Positions 42,698-43,282 of a stretch of 43,282 nt of DNA are shown one piece after another. The DNA is from Methylomonas aurea. Its GTDB lineage: Bacteria; Pseudomonadota; Gammaproteobacteria; Methylococcales; Methylomonadaceae. The stretch's first letter is position 1. Each line of letters opens with the position of its first letter. The notes beneath the pieces were generated by a model. That model was given only the letters and a program-made list of their open reading frames with translations. It was not told where the DNA came from and made no database searches. The stretch spans positions 1 through 43,282 of the forward strand of contig NZ_JANIBM010000032.1 in assembly GCF_024505045.1 (NCBI RefSeq), read 5' to 3'. A program made the position numbers and the translations under genes.

Positions 42698-43282
42698 TTA
42701 GCGCCAATTGGCCGCAATCACCGGCGCTAGCGCGGCTTGATAATCGGTCGGCAAGGTGGTCTGGCCCGACGCCGGCGGCGCGAAGGCCGCCATCGCAGAC
42801 ACCAGACTCTCGACTTGACTGTCCAGCAAGGTCAAATTGCCATCCGTGGTCTTGAATTGCTCGACGTGATTCGCGTTGCCGCTATACCAGTTTTGTACGA
42901 TCAACTTGTCCGAGGTGCCAACGATGCTGACTTCCAGGTTGTTGCCCACATGGCTAAACCACAATTGGTCGGCACTTACGCCGCTGAGGAATAGGGCTAC
43001 ATCGGTATTACCCGCCGTCGCGTCGTTCTCGACCACCGTGTCGGCGCCGTAACCGCGACCCTGAATGTAAGTGTCGTTACCGGTACCTCCTTCTAGCAAA
43101 TCGGTACCAGTGAATCCGTTCAAGGTATCGTTACCTGTCCCCCCATTCAAATAGTCATCCCCTGAACCCGCGCTGATGGTGTCGTTGCCCGAACCGCCAT
43201 AGAGATAATGAATGAATTCTCCGCCATTTAGAGTATCGTTACCATCTGTACCGCCCTTTACAACCCCCTTGGTGTTCAGCAA
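42698..43282 (-). CDS. RTX (haemolysin-type calcium-binding) protein, C-terminal part
   Basis: At least 194 residues, continuing beyond the right edge of the window. The visible part begins in RTX nonapeptides: GGTDGNDTL, GGSGNDTISAGSGDDYLNGG and GGTGNDTL with variants. They form calcium-binding beta rolls. A RTX-associated block follows (LWFSHVGNNLEVSIVGTSDK, then LIVQNWYSG). The C-terminal 50 residues, ending DYQAALAPVIAANWR, have the uncleaved secretion signal character of type I substrates. It converges on the secretion operon and is its most likely cargo. The enzymatic or adhesive N-terminal part is not in the window. Confidence 0.92.
   Translation of the reverse strand: MLNTKGVVKGGTDGNDTLNGGEFIHYLYGGSGNDTISAGSGDDYLNGGTGNDTLNGFTGTDLLEGGTGNDTYIQGRGYGADTVVENDATAGNTDVALFLSGVSADQLWFSHVGNNLEVSIVGTSDKLIVQNWYSGNANHVEQFKTTDGNLTLLDSQVESLVSAMAAFAPPASGQTTLPTDYQAALAPVIAANWR

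Noticed and set aside
1..43282. CRISPR arrays, tRNA and rRNA genes
   Set aside because: Looked for regularly spaced direct repeats and for tRNA-like cloverleaf ends; none were seen by eye.

Overview
The window looks like an accessory region of a gammaproteobacterial chromosome. The evidence is a complete recC-recB-recD operon, a QseB/QseC-type two-component pair, an MtfA peptidase and a HlyB/HlyD/TolC-type secretion operon. Gene style and content would fit a methanotroph of the Methylococcales, but nothing here proves the genus. Much of the middle is a graveyard of insertion sequences, broken defence genes and toxin-antitoxin modules lying between intact operons.

Left part (1-15.6 kb): a Tn3-family transposon (res site, tnpR, tnpA, right terminal repeat) has inserted into a sensor histidine kinase gene, leaving a kinase fragment without its ATPase domain. 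Then come recD, recB and recC on the minus strand, overlapping by 4 bp each. Upstream of recC, on the same strand, is a winged-helix/WYL regulator resembling the CapW/BrxR repressors of phage-defence operons. A 47-codon gene is transcribed divergently from it.

Middle part (15.6-24.3 kb): a broken GNAT acetyltransferase; an NADPH-FMN-reductase/transglutaminase fusion whose tail comes from an IS3 relic; mtfA with a DUF1614 membrane gene; a phosphoesterase fragment; an antitoxin fragment; a three-gene run with a DUF6283-like protein; a Phd/PIN toxin-antitoxin pair; an HsdS relic; a truncated conserved gene disrupted by an IS5-type relic; an in-frame IS3/IS256 chimera; and a cluster of three very small genes.

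24.3-31.8 kb is an intact five-gene operon (response regulator, histidine kinase, outer-membrane lipoprotein, periplasmic adaptor, RND pump). Most genes overlap by 4 bp, and PmrA/QseB-like direct repeats lie upstream. This is probably a self-regulated metal or drug efflux system.

31.8-37.4 kb is a second scrambled zone. It holds an NlpC/P60-like relic, a second copy of the antitoxin fragment, and a chimeric antitoxin overlapping a chimeric gene that joins half a VapC PIN domain to the nuclease end of a type III restriction subunit. On the minus strand follow an unknown ~459-residue protein, a HigB/HigA-like pair, a WGR protein and a second serine resolvase with its own res-like dyad. Relics of an IS5-type transposase come last.

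37.4-43.3 kb is GC-rich and orderly: a type I secretion operon (ABC exporter, membrane fusion protein, TolC-like protein) converging on the 3' end of an RTX calcium-binding-repeat protein, the probable substrate, with a hairpin between them. All product calls are by reading motifs and family resemblance; no database search was run.
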